DNA of 64,000 nt from Aldrovandia affinis (taxonomy: Eukaryota; Chordata; Actinopteri; Notacanthiformes; Halosauridae): NCBI GenBank assembly GCA_029706075.1, contig JAINUG010000007.1:8929501-8993500 (forward strand), written 5' to 3'. The number at the start of each line of letters is the position of its first letter. The stretch's first letter is position 1. A program made the translations under genes and the position numbers. A model generated the notes under the pieces. It ran no database searches. It saw nothing but the letters and a program-made list of their open reading frames with translations, and was not told where the DNA came from. Of the stretch, positions 23,050 to 32,420 are shown in pieces.

Positions 23050-23364
23050 AATTTTGATTAAGATTTTTCCCCATTTTCTCCCAATTATACCCTCTTTTGT
23101 CGACTATCTCCCCTCGTATTGTGAGCTCGCTGCTGGGAGTGATAAAGGCGTACAGCTCATGTACCGCCTTCTCCAAGCCGGAACTTGCCAGGCCGTCAAC
23201 TGTAACTCCGGTACAAAGGGCCACTCTTATACGCAACGAGCTCAGCGAGCTCACATCGGCTTCCCTTCCCCCTCCCTGGGGTGGACAACCAATTGTCGCC
23301 CCCTAGTGGCACTCCAGGCCAGAACCGAACTGCCAGACGCTCTTACCGTTGTGCCACCTGGGAG
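23050..23364 (-). mobile_element. Second tRNA-derived SINE family
   Basis: On the minus strand it starts ctcccaggtggcacaacggt (A-box-like) and continues agagcgtctggcagttcggt, with a B-box-like gttcggttc. It then has a characteristic body with ccactagggggcgacaattg and ends with attgggagaaaatggggaaa. Distance and order of the promoter boxes fit a tRNA-derived SINE. It is different from the copy at 20644-20989. No clear target duplication was found. Confidence 0.65.
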
Positions 23365-23677
23365 TTGCCAACACAACTGGCTCCTTTCAGCGGACTGTTG
23401 GTCTGGATTCAGGGGTGAATCTGTCCTCTACCCACCCGCAGTGAAAAGGTTTGGTTTTCCATGGCCATGGGTTAGACACCGTTATGCCACACCCTCTCAG
23501 CCAATCAGGATAAAGAAATGGCAAAACCTGTTTTATAACCCTTTTTTAGTAGTTACGCTCGTATTCCTTTTCATAACCATTACCATATATGTTTAAAAAT
23601 GTCCAGTTATACAAAAACAGTCAGCAGAACAACTGACTGTGTACTCTGGGAGCATGTGAGCCGGAAGGCCCAACGAG

Positions 23678-23824
23678 TCTGTCTGTTAGAGTCTGTCTGT
23701 CTGTGAGAGCCCAGTGAGTCTGTCTGTGAGAGTCAAGTGTCTGTGAGAGCCCAGCGAGTCTGTCTGTGAGTGTCTGTCTGTCTGTGAGAGCCTAGCAAGT
23801 CTGTCTCTGAGAGTCTGTCTGTCT
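23678..23824. repeat. GTCTGTCTGTGAGAG minisatellite
   Basis: Imperfect tandem copies of gagtctgtctgtgagagccc and shortened versions, about 147 bp in total. No coding sense. Confidence 0.8.
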
Positions 23825-23971
23825 AACTGCATAAACGTGATGAGGACAGGTTACAGTTGTCTTTCTGAGCTCAACTGCTCTTTATGTTCCTGGTGTGGTG
23901 TACCAGCCTGTGTTGTCCCTCAATAGTACACTCACAACTAATCTAATGATTAGAATCATAGTGACTCCAAC

Positions 23972-24127
23972 CAAGGCCGTAACCATGGAGTCAACATTGG
24001 GGGGGACCAAATAAATTTATTTATATTTTTATATCAGCTAGGCTATATATTGGGGGGGACATTTTGAGCATATCTGAATATTGGGGGGGATGTGTCCCCC
24101 CCAATATATATGGTAATTTCGGCCTTG
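23972..24127. mobile_element. Short hAT-type MITE, complete
   Basis: The terminal repeats read caaggccgtaaccat at the left and, reversed, caaggccgaaattaccat at the right. Each is followed inward by a ttggggggg tract. The flanks carry the same 8 bases, actccaac (23964-23971 and 24128-24135), the target length of hAT elements. At 156 bp it has no coding capacity. Confidence 0.8.
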
Positions 24128-24800
24128 ACTCCAACACCGAGGAAGGGATCCAATGAGCCGTAATCCTCTGTGTCCTTGATTTAAACTGAATACTTTGACT
24201 CAGTCTAACACCCAAAAGTTGGTGCTAACCCTGCTCCGGAGAAGGGCCAGCTAGCCCAGAGCTAAAGTTGGTGCCAGCCCACTTTAGAGCGTGCACTTTA
24301 AGCTCTTTCTTAGCCCCAGGCTAAGGCAAGTGTGAACATGCCTATTGTGAATTTAAGAGAAAACAGTACTCTGCAGCTAAATTAATATTGATATGTTAAT
24401 TCATACTGTATCATTATAAAATGTGAATGCCCCCAGATTTAACGGTGACACTGCATGCTCCCAGTCACATGGAACATGAGGGCGAGAGCAGCAGCTACAT
24501 TGGAAACCTGCTCCCTGCCACAGATGCCCTTAGATTAACATGGTGCTGATAAGACCTGCACATCAAGGTGACCGATACAGAAATGGATCCGCAGGGCAGC
24601 TAATTTTTTGTGTGGGCGATACGTGCTGTTACTGTATGCGTTCTGCCTCATTTGGTATTCCTTCTGCATGCCCTCAACTGCACCTCACCAAACGCTGATA
24701 AACTGTATTCAGTTCAGGATGAGGTCGTCGACCTCTGGGAATGACAATTTCTTTCCTGTTACAGACTGAGACTCCAAATGCATTCTGAATAACAGCATGC

Positions 24801-24804
<4 letters not shown>

Positions 24805-24888
<84 letters not shown>
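24805..24888. repeat. (CT)n(AT)n microsatellite
   Basis: About 26 CT units up to 24856, followed by 16 AT units. It borders the first copy of a duplicated segment (24888-25127). Confidence 0.95.
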
Positions 24889-24892
<4 letters not shown>

Positions 24893-25127
24893 ACTACTTT
24901 AAAATGTCAGTGCCCAAATGGCTTCTTGTATTCCTGGAAACCTCCTAGCCTGTCGCTCCTTGTGTTAAAATCCATTGGCAGTGGAGGAATTTATGTTTAC
25001 TGCATGTTTGAGGACCAGCTTACCACAACCTGACCCTTGACAATGGTAGGACATATAGTTATGAAGCTCAGATAGAAAAAATCATATCCATTGCCATTTT
25101 GCCATTTGCACCATTTGACTTTCCTGT
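24888..25127. repeat. Duplicated segment, copy 1 (pair with 27727-27999)
   Basis: From attattactactttaaaatg to gactttcctgt it matches 27727-27999. This copy lacks several blocks of 3-13 bases present in the other, for example aggtgtt after cccaaa and atgtgttt before cctgaccc. Both copies begin at a TA-repeat. The function is unknown. It may be part of an unrecognised repeat or a local duplication anchored in the microsatellite. Confidence 0.8.
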
Positions 25128-25913
25128 CAAATGTGGTCGGGGAGAAGACCAATTTTTCTAAGTGCCTCTGCTATATAAACACCTTCTGTATTTGCTGTGG
25201 AGTTCATGGAAATGAGACTGATTGAAAAGCCACTCTCCGCTTAGCAATGAGTGGCATGCACAGACAATGTATTTAATCAGATCGCACCACTTATTCAGGA
25301 GAGGCATCTGGGAACACCTCCCGTGTTTCCTGAATGCAGAGCCTTTATGTATAAGTGGATCGTACCACTTCTCCGGGAGCCTTGGACTCCCGTTCCATTT
25401 ATGCACTGGATCTCCAGACCCGGCGACACTCATTTCACTTTTGTTTATACTCACAGTGCACCACATGCCTCTTCAATTTAGTGTGCTGTTAATCTGACAC
25501 TTGGAATAGGACCAACAATTCATCATCAAAAAACCCAGCCTAAAAAACAGACAGTTCTGTGTCCACAATGGAACCACCCTCTGGCTCCGACAGACAAAAA
25601 GGGAAATTATCCTCTTTTAAACTTGCCAAGTATCAGCTACTAGGGTCAAAACATAATAGATACATGGATGCATAAAGATATGTAGATACAGAGATGGATA
25701 GATTTATTTATTATCCTTAAAGGAATTATCTTTACATCATTAACTAAACGCACGTAATCAAGACATCAGAAAAAATACAATGGAGATTTATGCGTAAATA
25801 AGATGCATTCAGTACAAAAGCCTGCTATCCAGTGTCAATACAATCCTTAAATGTGTTAGCTTTGAGTGAGCTGTATCAGACAAATAAAAATCCTGCCTTT
25901 CTTTTCACATATA
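25128..25913. other. Non-coding, nothing recognised
   Basis: Overlapping open frames on both strands (25158-25497) have no family resemblance. No splice-bounded frame, repeat or transposon end was identified. Confidence 0.45.
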
Positions 25914-26478
25914 CACACTATCGGTCAAAAGTTTTAGAGCACCCCCATTTTCCAGTTTACTGAAATTTAAGCAGTTCAAGTCCAGTGAATAATCTGAAAT
26001 GGTACAAAGGTAAGCGGTAAACTGGCAGAGGTAAAAAAAAAAAAAGACAAGTCATCAGAAGACAAGTTTCTGAGAGTCAACAGCTTGCGTGATAGGCTTG
26101 CGGCTCAAAGAACAACAGCTTCAAGCACAGCTTAACACTGGTCGAAGTAAGGAAGTCTCAGTTTCAACTGTGGAGAGAAGACTTCGAGCTGCAGGTTTGA
26201 CAGATCAAGTGGCAGTAAGAAAGCCATTGCTAAGATGGCAAAATAAGAAGAGACTTGCCTGGGCCATGAAGCACCGCCAGTGGACTACTGAAGACTGGAA
26301 GAAGGTCTTATGGACCGATGAATCAAAAATTGAAATATTGAAATTTTGAAAGGTTTTTGTAGGCCGTTGAGTAGGTGAAAGGATGGTTCCTCTGTCAAAC
26401 ATGAAGCAGGAAGCATGATGGTCTGGGGCTCTTTTGCTGGATCCAGAGTCAGCGACTTGCACAGAGTGACTGTTAACC
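25914..26478 (+). pseudogene. Tc1-like transposon, 5' half
   Basis: The left end (cactatcggtcaaaagtttt) is a typical Tc1 terminal repeat. The coding part reads QLNTGRSKEVSVSTVERRLR, then LAWAMKHRQWTTEDWKKVLW and TDESK, i.e. the helix-turn-helix linker and the first catalytic Asp of the DDE domain. A stop follows EILKF near 26347, and the homology resumes in another frame (GSMMVWGSFAGSRVSDLHRV). The element is cut at about 26478 by an LTR-like sequence. Confidence 0.8.
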
Positions 26479-26801
26479 CACTGTGGTGTCCCTAGGGGTT
26501 GGGCGACACTCACGGACCTTGCAGAGGGGGTAGGCAGGTTAAATAGCCTGGAGGAGGCAGTATTACAACGAAACAATAATTTATTCAACCAAATCTTGAC
26601 ACAAAACAAAGGGCAGGGTATTCGGGGTATCCAAAAACACAAAGTCCAATCCTACTCGTTGTTGTTGTCCGTAATTCAGTATTCAAGTCAGTTCCGTTCT
26701 GCAATCCAGGTCAGTAGTCGGTACACAAAGGGGTGTCCTCAAAACAATCAAACAAACAAACAAACAAGCAAAGTCAAACACTATAAATAATCCAAAATAC
26801 A
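26479..26801 (-). mobile_element. Truncated LTR-like fragment
   Basis: It starts tgtggtgtccctaggggttg beside the broken Tc1. It contains a plus-strand tttattcaac block (poly(A) signal if read on minus), a series of short aatccaggtcagtagtcgg-like segments and (aaac)n. This style matches the solo LTR at 29732-30201. The other end is lost against the next Tc1. Assignment as an LTR is an inference. Confidence 0.4.
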
Positions 26802-27709
26802 TTTCCAAACTAAGCACTTGGCATTCAGGCCAAAAATTTCTATTTGTGTCTCATCAGACCGGATAATCTTTTTCCTGATGCTTTTAGAGTCCTTTAAGTA
26901 CCATTTGGCAAACTCCAGGTGGGCTGTCATATGCCTTTCACTCAGAAGTAGCTTCCGTCTAGCCACTACCATAAAGGTCTGATTGATGGGAGTGCTGCAG
27001 AGATGTTTGTCCTTCTACCAGGTTCTCCCATCGCTGCAGAGGAACTCTGAAGCTCTCTTAGAGTGGCCATTGGGTTCTTGGTCACCTCCCTGACCATGTC
27101 CCTTCTTGCCCGGTTACTTAGTTTGGCCAGACGGCCAGCTCTAAGAAGAGTTGTGGTGGTTTCAAACTTATTCCATTTCACAATGATGGAGCCCACTGTT
27201 CTCCTGGGTGCTTTCAATGCTTTAGCAATGTTTTTATACCCTTCCCCAGATCTATGCCTCAACACAATTCTATCTCGGAGGTCTATGGAGAGTTCCTAGG
27301 ACTTCATGGCTTGGTTTTTACTCTGACATGCACTGTCAACTGTGGGACCTTACATAGACAGGTGTGTGCCTTTCCAAATCAAGTCCAATCAATATAATTA
27401 AGCACAGCTGGACTCCAATGAAGGTGTAGGCCCATCTCAAGGATGATCAGAAGAATTGGACAGCACCTGAGTTAAATATACAAGTGTCACAGCAAAGGGT
27501 CTGAATACTTATGGCCATGTGATATTTCAGTGTTTATTTTGTAATAAATCTGCAAAAATTTCTACAAGTCTGTGTTTTTCTGACAATATTGGGTGCTGTG
27601 TGTGCATGAACGAGGAAAAAAATGAAATTAATTGATTTTAGCAAATGGCTGCAATATGACAAAGAGTGAAAAATTTAAGGGGGTCTGAATACTTTCCGAA
27701 CCCACTGTA
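26802..27709 (-). pseudogene. Tc1-like transposon (minus), 3' end missing
   Basis: The terminal repeat at 27709 reads acagtgggttcggaaagtat on the minus strand, beside TA. The protein follows: LRHRSGEGYKNIAKALKAPR (helix-turn-helix), LSNRARRDMVREVTKNPMAT, then SERHMTAHLEFAKWYLKDSK and IRSDETQIEIFG (first catalytic Asp). Frameshifts near 26970 separate the two parts. The rest of the catalytic domain and the left terminal repeat are gone. This is a different Tc1 family from the one at 25914-26478. Confidence 0.8.
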
Positions 27710-27726
27710 TATATATATATATACAT

Positions 27727-27999
27727 ATTATTACTACTTTAAAATGTCAGTGCCCAAAAGGTGTTGGCTTCTTATATTCCTGGAAACCTCCTAGCCTGTC
27801 GCTCCTTGTGTTAAAATCTTATGGCAGCTTTGGCAGTGGAGGAATTTATGTTCCGGTACTGCATGTGTAGTGAGGACCAGCTTACCACAATGTGTTTCCT
27901 GACCCTTGACAATGGTAGGACATATAGTTATGAAGCTCAGATAGAAAAAATAACCATATCCATTGCCATTTTGCCATTTGCACCATTTGACTTTCCTGT
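27727..27999. repeat. Duplicated segment, copy 2 (pair with 24888-25127)
   Basis: This is the longer version of the pair, preceded by a short TA-repeat just outside a Tc1 end. The homology stops at gactttcctgt; beyond it the two loci differ. Confidence 0.8.
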
Positions 28000-28084
28000 T
28001 TGCATTGCATTAAATACAGGCAGTCCTCTGATTTGACCTTGCACCTCACATAGTGGGTGACATACTGTATCAGGAAAATGTGCT

Positions 28085-30600
28085 GTATGTTGAAAAGATG
28101 TTCGTTTTTGTAATTTTTTAAATTAATTAATTTACAAACAAACATATTAAGTCATGGCTGGCGGATAGCATAGCGCTCTAACGCACCAACATTGGCTGAT
28201 CCTGTATGAGTGTGAGGCATGGTCCATTGGCATGAAGTTCATCACACTATTAATCCACTGTGATACACTCTCCTTGCCCCAAACAGAAGCATATTCAGCA
28301 ATTTGAGCATACCTGAGATAAGATTTAGCTGTGTGTGGATTGCAAGTAAGCAAGCACATGGTGATAGATCCAAAGACTTCTCAAATACCAGATCAATCTC
28401 CTGTAGAACATCCCTCCAAAATTCCTTAATGAATGGATATTCAAATATACAATGGAAATATGTTCCATCTGAGACCTTTGTTACACTGTTTGGAAAAATC
28501 TTATGATGTATTACTGGAGTGATCTGGAGCCTGTGTGTAATCTTAAACTGCATCTCTTTTGCTTTGTTAGTACATAAGCTTCCTGAGAGGCGAGACCAGT
28601 GGTTATCCCAAGCCTCCTCAGAAATGCCTAGATCCTCTTTCTACAGTGATCTAGTTTTAGATGTGTTTTCTTTCTCTGAAGCAGAGTGAGCTCTGTAAAA
28701 CCTGAATATTAACTTAGTGGAATCCTCCCTATCCATAGTTGCTTTCTCTACTGGGGAAGGCGAAAAGCCACCAGGGTGGAATTTTAGGCTGGCATATATA
28801 AAACTATGAATCTGCAGGTGTGTAAAATATTGGCTATTAGGAAGATGATATTTCTCTTTAAGGGCGTGGCAATATTACTTTCAATTACGTCACTAAAGAC
28901 TTTAATCTCATTTCCTGACCAGTGGGCTAGGGCTACGTTTTCAAGACCAGGGGGGAAATCTGGATTAAAATGTAATGGTGTGAGTGGGGAAGGGTAACCC
29001 TCATGGCCTTTAATTTTCCTTGTCAATCTCCACACTTTAAGAGTGCTTCAATTTAAAAGTGCCTAAACTGCTCTGCAAAGTAACTCTTGAGATTAGGGTC
29101 CCCAACCAAATCATTTGTAAATGACCAATCATCACGCCAGCGCCCGCCATGGCGTTCAGCATTGCTGGAGAGCTCCAGGAAAATGGGTGCATGGTCCGAT
29201 AATATTATACTCCCTGTTGTGCAAGAGAGCACATTCTGAAGTGATTTTTTTGCTGTTAAAAATAATCAATCCCTGAGGATGTTTTATGAACCTTTGAGAA
29301 GAAAGTAAGCTCCCTCTGACTGAGATGTAAAGTCCTCCAAATAGCTACGAGGTCGGTTTCGCTATAACAATCAAGCAGAGAATGGTTCAGCCTAGGGTTT
29401 GATTGCACTGTTTTATGTGATTTGGCTAGGCGAGGGTTAATGCAGCAGTTAAACACTCCAGCAACAACTGATAGTCTAGCCATAAGCTATTGTTACCGTC
29501 AATCGTCAGGATTGCTTGCTGTTCCCATCTCATTCTCTTTCAGCAATGTCCTGCTCGTAAAATGTTGTTGCTTCCTCCGGGTCTCAAAACCAACTCTCTG
29601 CCCACAAAAGGTTATCAGCAAACATGGGTGTAGCATGCCGTATTTTATTCCAGCTACACGCAGCTTTGCCTTCACACCATTGAACATTGCTCGATGCCTG
29701 CAGACCTCTGCAGTGAAGTCCTGGAAGATATTGTGGCAGGATCAGGGGTGTTGGGGTACAACACAGCCAATGAACAATAATAAAATGACCATACAATGAT
29801 AAAATAGGAAGATACTTTACTTTATTAGGGGAATGAATTGAAAAAGGGGGGTAGGGGTAAGCCAGCAAGTTCGGTCCATGATCCGTTCCAGCCAATCCAG
29901 TTCCTCAGTCAATCCAAAAGTCGGTGCACAAATGGGCTTATCAAAAGAGTCCAAATCAAGCCAAGTAGTCAACACAATGCTTTTTCTCTCTTCCTGCACT
30001 CACCAGCGCATTTCCCTTTCTGGTACTTTGTGGTTTGCCTGGGGTAAAGGTACACCTTTTATTTCCTCCATATTATGGCGAAAGTTGCGACAGGTGTGCT
30101 CCATCCGGACTTCCCGTTAAGGTGTGAGGGTGGAGCCAGCAGGCCACAATGTTCCGCCCCTCAATCACCACCCCTTGGCATGCCTCTGTGCGGCTGCCAC
30201 AATATGCACCCTTTGCCCACGAATATGCAGCTCGCCCTTCTCCATAGCCAGCTGCATTATACGTTGCTTTAATTGGAAGTGATGCACCCTAACAAAATTG
30301 CTATTGATTGGATGCCTTGATTTGTAAAATTCAGTAAAGGGAGCACAATATATTATATTTTGGTGTTGAATTTTCATCATTGTCAGATAATTTGTTGTTT
30401 CCTCTTCCATGACTTATAGTAGAGGTGTAAAAACTTGTTCATAAGAGGGAACTCCCCTCTCTGAAACAAAGTCAATTTGTAAACTTTGTAGAATTAGGTG
30501 TCCTTGCACCAACACGCAGATTGGCACTTAATTGTGTAATTGGTCATGTTCATTTGAGTAATTGCCACTAATTACTGAAAATAGAGTGCCAGCGATGACG
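28085..30600 (-). pseudogene. Second L1 LINE, decayed, RT deleted, with a solo LTR inside ORF1
   Basis: In minus-strand order: an ORF1 piece (VRVHHFQLKQRIMQLAMEKG, about 30290-30206); a solo LTR; the ORF1 C-terminus (NIFQDFTAEVCRHRAMFNGV and AGIKYGMLHP, 29731-29620); the endonuclease end (TDLVAIWRTLHLSQRELTFF and HKTSSGIDYF, 29360-29256), followed by a diverged ILSDHAPIF. The sequence then jumps to late ORF2 (HFNPDFPPGLENVALAHWSG, 28900s) and the C-terminal domain (YFHCIFEYPFIKEFWRDVLQ, about 28460). The catalytic RT block is missing altogether. The family is different from the L1 at 1427-14247. The exact ends are unclear. Confidence 0.7.
29732..30201 (-). mobile_element. Solo LTR inserted in L1 ORF1
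   Basis: The 470-bp segment starts tgtggcaggatcagg and ends cggctgccaca, a short inverted repeat with TG...CA ends. The flanks repeat atat (29728-29731 and 30202-30205). Removing it restores the L1 ORF1 order (GQRVHI joined to FQDFTAEV). A plus-strand tttattagg block would be the poly(A) signal on minus. The internal region is absent. Confidence 0.8.
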
Positions 30601-30654
30601 TAAGGATCAGAAAGGAAGCTTCTTGAGAGAGGTGGTGAAAAATGTATGCCCTTA

Positions 30655-31210
30655 GTTATGGTGCAATAAATACAAAGCCATTAATCCTATGATGAAGCAT
30701 TTCTATCCTGATGGGAGTGGTCTCTTCCAGGATGACAATGCCCGATCCAAAGGGCACGAGTGATAACTGAATGGTTTGTTGAGCATGAAAAAAATGTATC
30801 CAAATGCCAGGGTGGTCTCAGATACCAGATCTCAACCCAATTGAGCACTTATCAGAGATTCTGAAGTGATGCCTCAGACAGTGTTTTCCACCACCATCAA
30901 CAAAACTCCAAATGATTTGTGGAAGAATGGTGTCGCATCCCTCCAGTAGAGTTCCAGACACTTGTAGAATCTGCCAGCATTGAAGCAAGTTGGCCCAGCA
31001 TTATTAACATTCAGACCTAAAATGCCTGCTAAAAAGCCTATTAAAAATCTATTCTACACAACCTCTTAAAAAGGGTTTTCTGAAAACATTTTGAAGCATT
31101 TGTCTATTTCTGAATCACACGCATTTGTCGCAAAATGGCCCAAACGTCACTCCAGGTCTTAATGGGTTAAGGGACTTTATGTTGGTGTTTCCTTTATTTG
31201 GGCAGTACTG
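30655..31210 (+). pseudogene. Tc1-like transposon, 3' half
   Basis: It starts in the catalytic domain (HFYPDGSGLFQDDNA), continues through the PDLNPIE-type block (seen as atctcaacccaattgagcac) and a diverged C-terminus, and ends at a right terminal repeat (gttggtgtttcctttatttg). It belongs to the same family as the fragment at 17268-17530. The left half is missing. Confidence 0.75.
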
Positions 31211-31429
31211 GTGAACCTCAGAAAGATTCCCTCTGATACCACTGCACTCTGACTGGACAGCTTCACTCTAATAAACACTGTTAGAGAATACCCCTCCAGG
31301 TGATTTTATGTTAATATAAGCGCGTTTCCACCTAAAATTGCCAGGAACTTGTAGTCGCAGGAACTATTTTCAAGGAATTAAAAGGTTCCTTCAATCCATT
31401 ACGTCTGCGTTTCCACAGGGGTCTAATAT

Positions 31430-32136
31430 GGCACTTTTTAATGTCAGATCACTTACTAATAAGAGCTTTTTAATTAATGATTTTATTTCAGAGAAGAAAT
31501 GGCACTTTTTATTCCTTGTCGAGACTTGGCTGAAGAGCGGCGGCTCTGCAACCCTTGTTGAATCATGCCCCCCAAACTACGGGTCTATTCAATCAATCAG
31601 ACAGAATAAAAGAGGCGGGGGTTTAGCCGTAATTTTTTCAGACCAATTTTGCTGCACCCAGATTGATTTAGGTACATTTCTTTCCTTCGAATATCTTGCC
31701 ATCGTCTTAAAAGCAGAGTCAAACATACTTATCTTAACAGTTTACAGACCACCAAAACAATCCTCAGAATTCCTTTCTGAAATCTCTGAGCTATTATCTA
31801 CTGTCATCATGAGCTATAACAGAATAATCATTACTGGTGACATGAATATTCACATCAACCGTAGTACGGACTTGAAGGCTATGGACTTCCTGGATATCTT
31901 AGACAACCTAGGATTAATTCAACACGTTAAAGAAGTTACCCATAGATTAGGCAACACACTTGATCTGGTAATATCTTATGGGATAGGCATTGAAAATGTC
32001 TCAGTATCCGATATAACTGTCTCTGATCATTTCTGTGTTTTCTTTGATGTTCTCTTAAATGCACCGAGCAATAAAATAAAATGTACTATTCAGAAAAGGT
32101 TCTTGGACACCACAGTGGAAACTAAATTCTCTGAGT
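31430..32136 (+). pseudogene. L2/Maui-like ORF2, endonuclease part
   Basis: The APE endonuclease motifs in order are MALFNVRSLTNKS, FLVETWLKSGG, GGGLAVIFSD, LTVYRPPKQ, ITGDMNIHINR (GDxN), LDLVISYGIGIENV and VSDHFCVFFDV (SDH). The frame is open from 31338 to the Gypsy A border at 32136. Only the first codons upstream of MALFN are not LINE sequence but shell sequence. The domain is largely intact, with the catalytic positions kept apart from an unusual Met in GDMN. It would nick target DNA to prime reverse transcription. Confidence 0.8.
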
Positions 32137-32411
32137 GTGAGGTTCCGGATAAGGACCCAGACGCAGATCAGGATTAGGCAAATAAATAGTTTAATGGAGG
32201 CAGAGGTCAACACCAGAAGTCAGGGTAGCGAAAGTACAAAATCAAAAACCAAAGAGAAGTCACAAAACAATCCAAAAGTCAAAACCAGTAAAACAGAGAA
32301 GGCAAACAAACAAAATCGGCAGGCAAACTCGAAGTGAAAACAGAAGGGGTGTCTAAGGAAAATGCTACAGACTCTGGCTCACTCGAAATCGGCACAGGGA
32401 ATGAAGATCAT
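32137..32411 (-). mobile_element. Gypsy A 3' LTR, truncated
   Basis: It matches 36499-36773 almost exactly but stops after gggaatgaagatca, where the full LTR continues acgttctgacgggg. About 650 bp of U3 is missing, so this LTR lacks the region normally copied to promote the next generation. Confidence 0.88.
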
Positions 32412-32420
32412 TCTCCCCCA

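Noticed and set aside
24797-25033. Open frame over the CT/AT microsatellite
   Set aside because: Ser-Leu and Tyr-Ile repeats are just the microsatellite translated.
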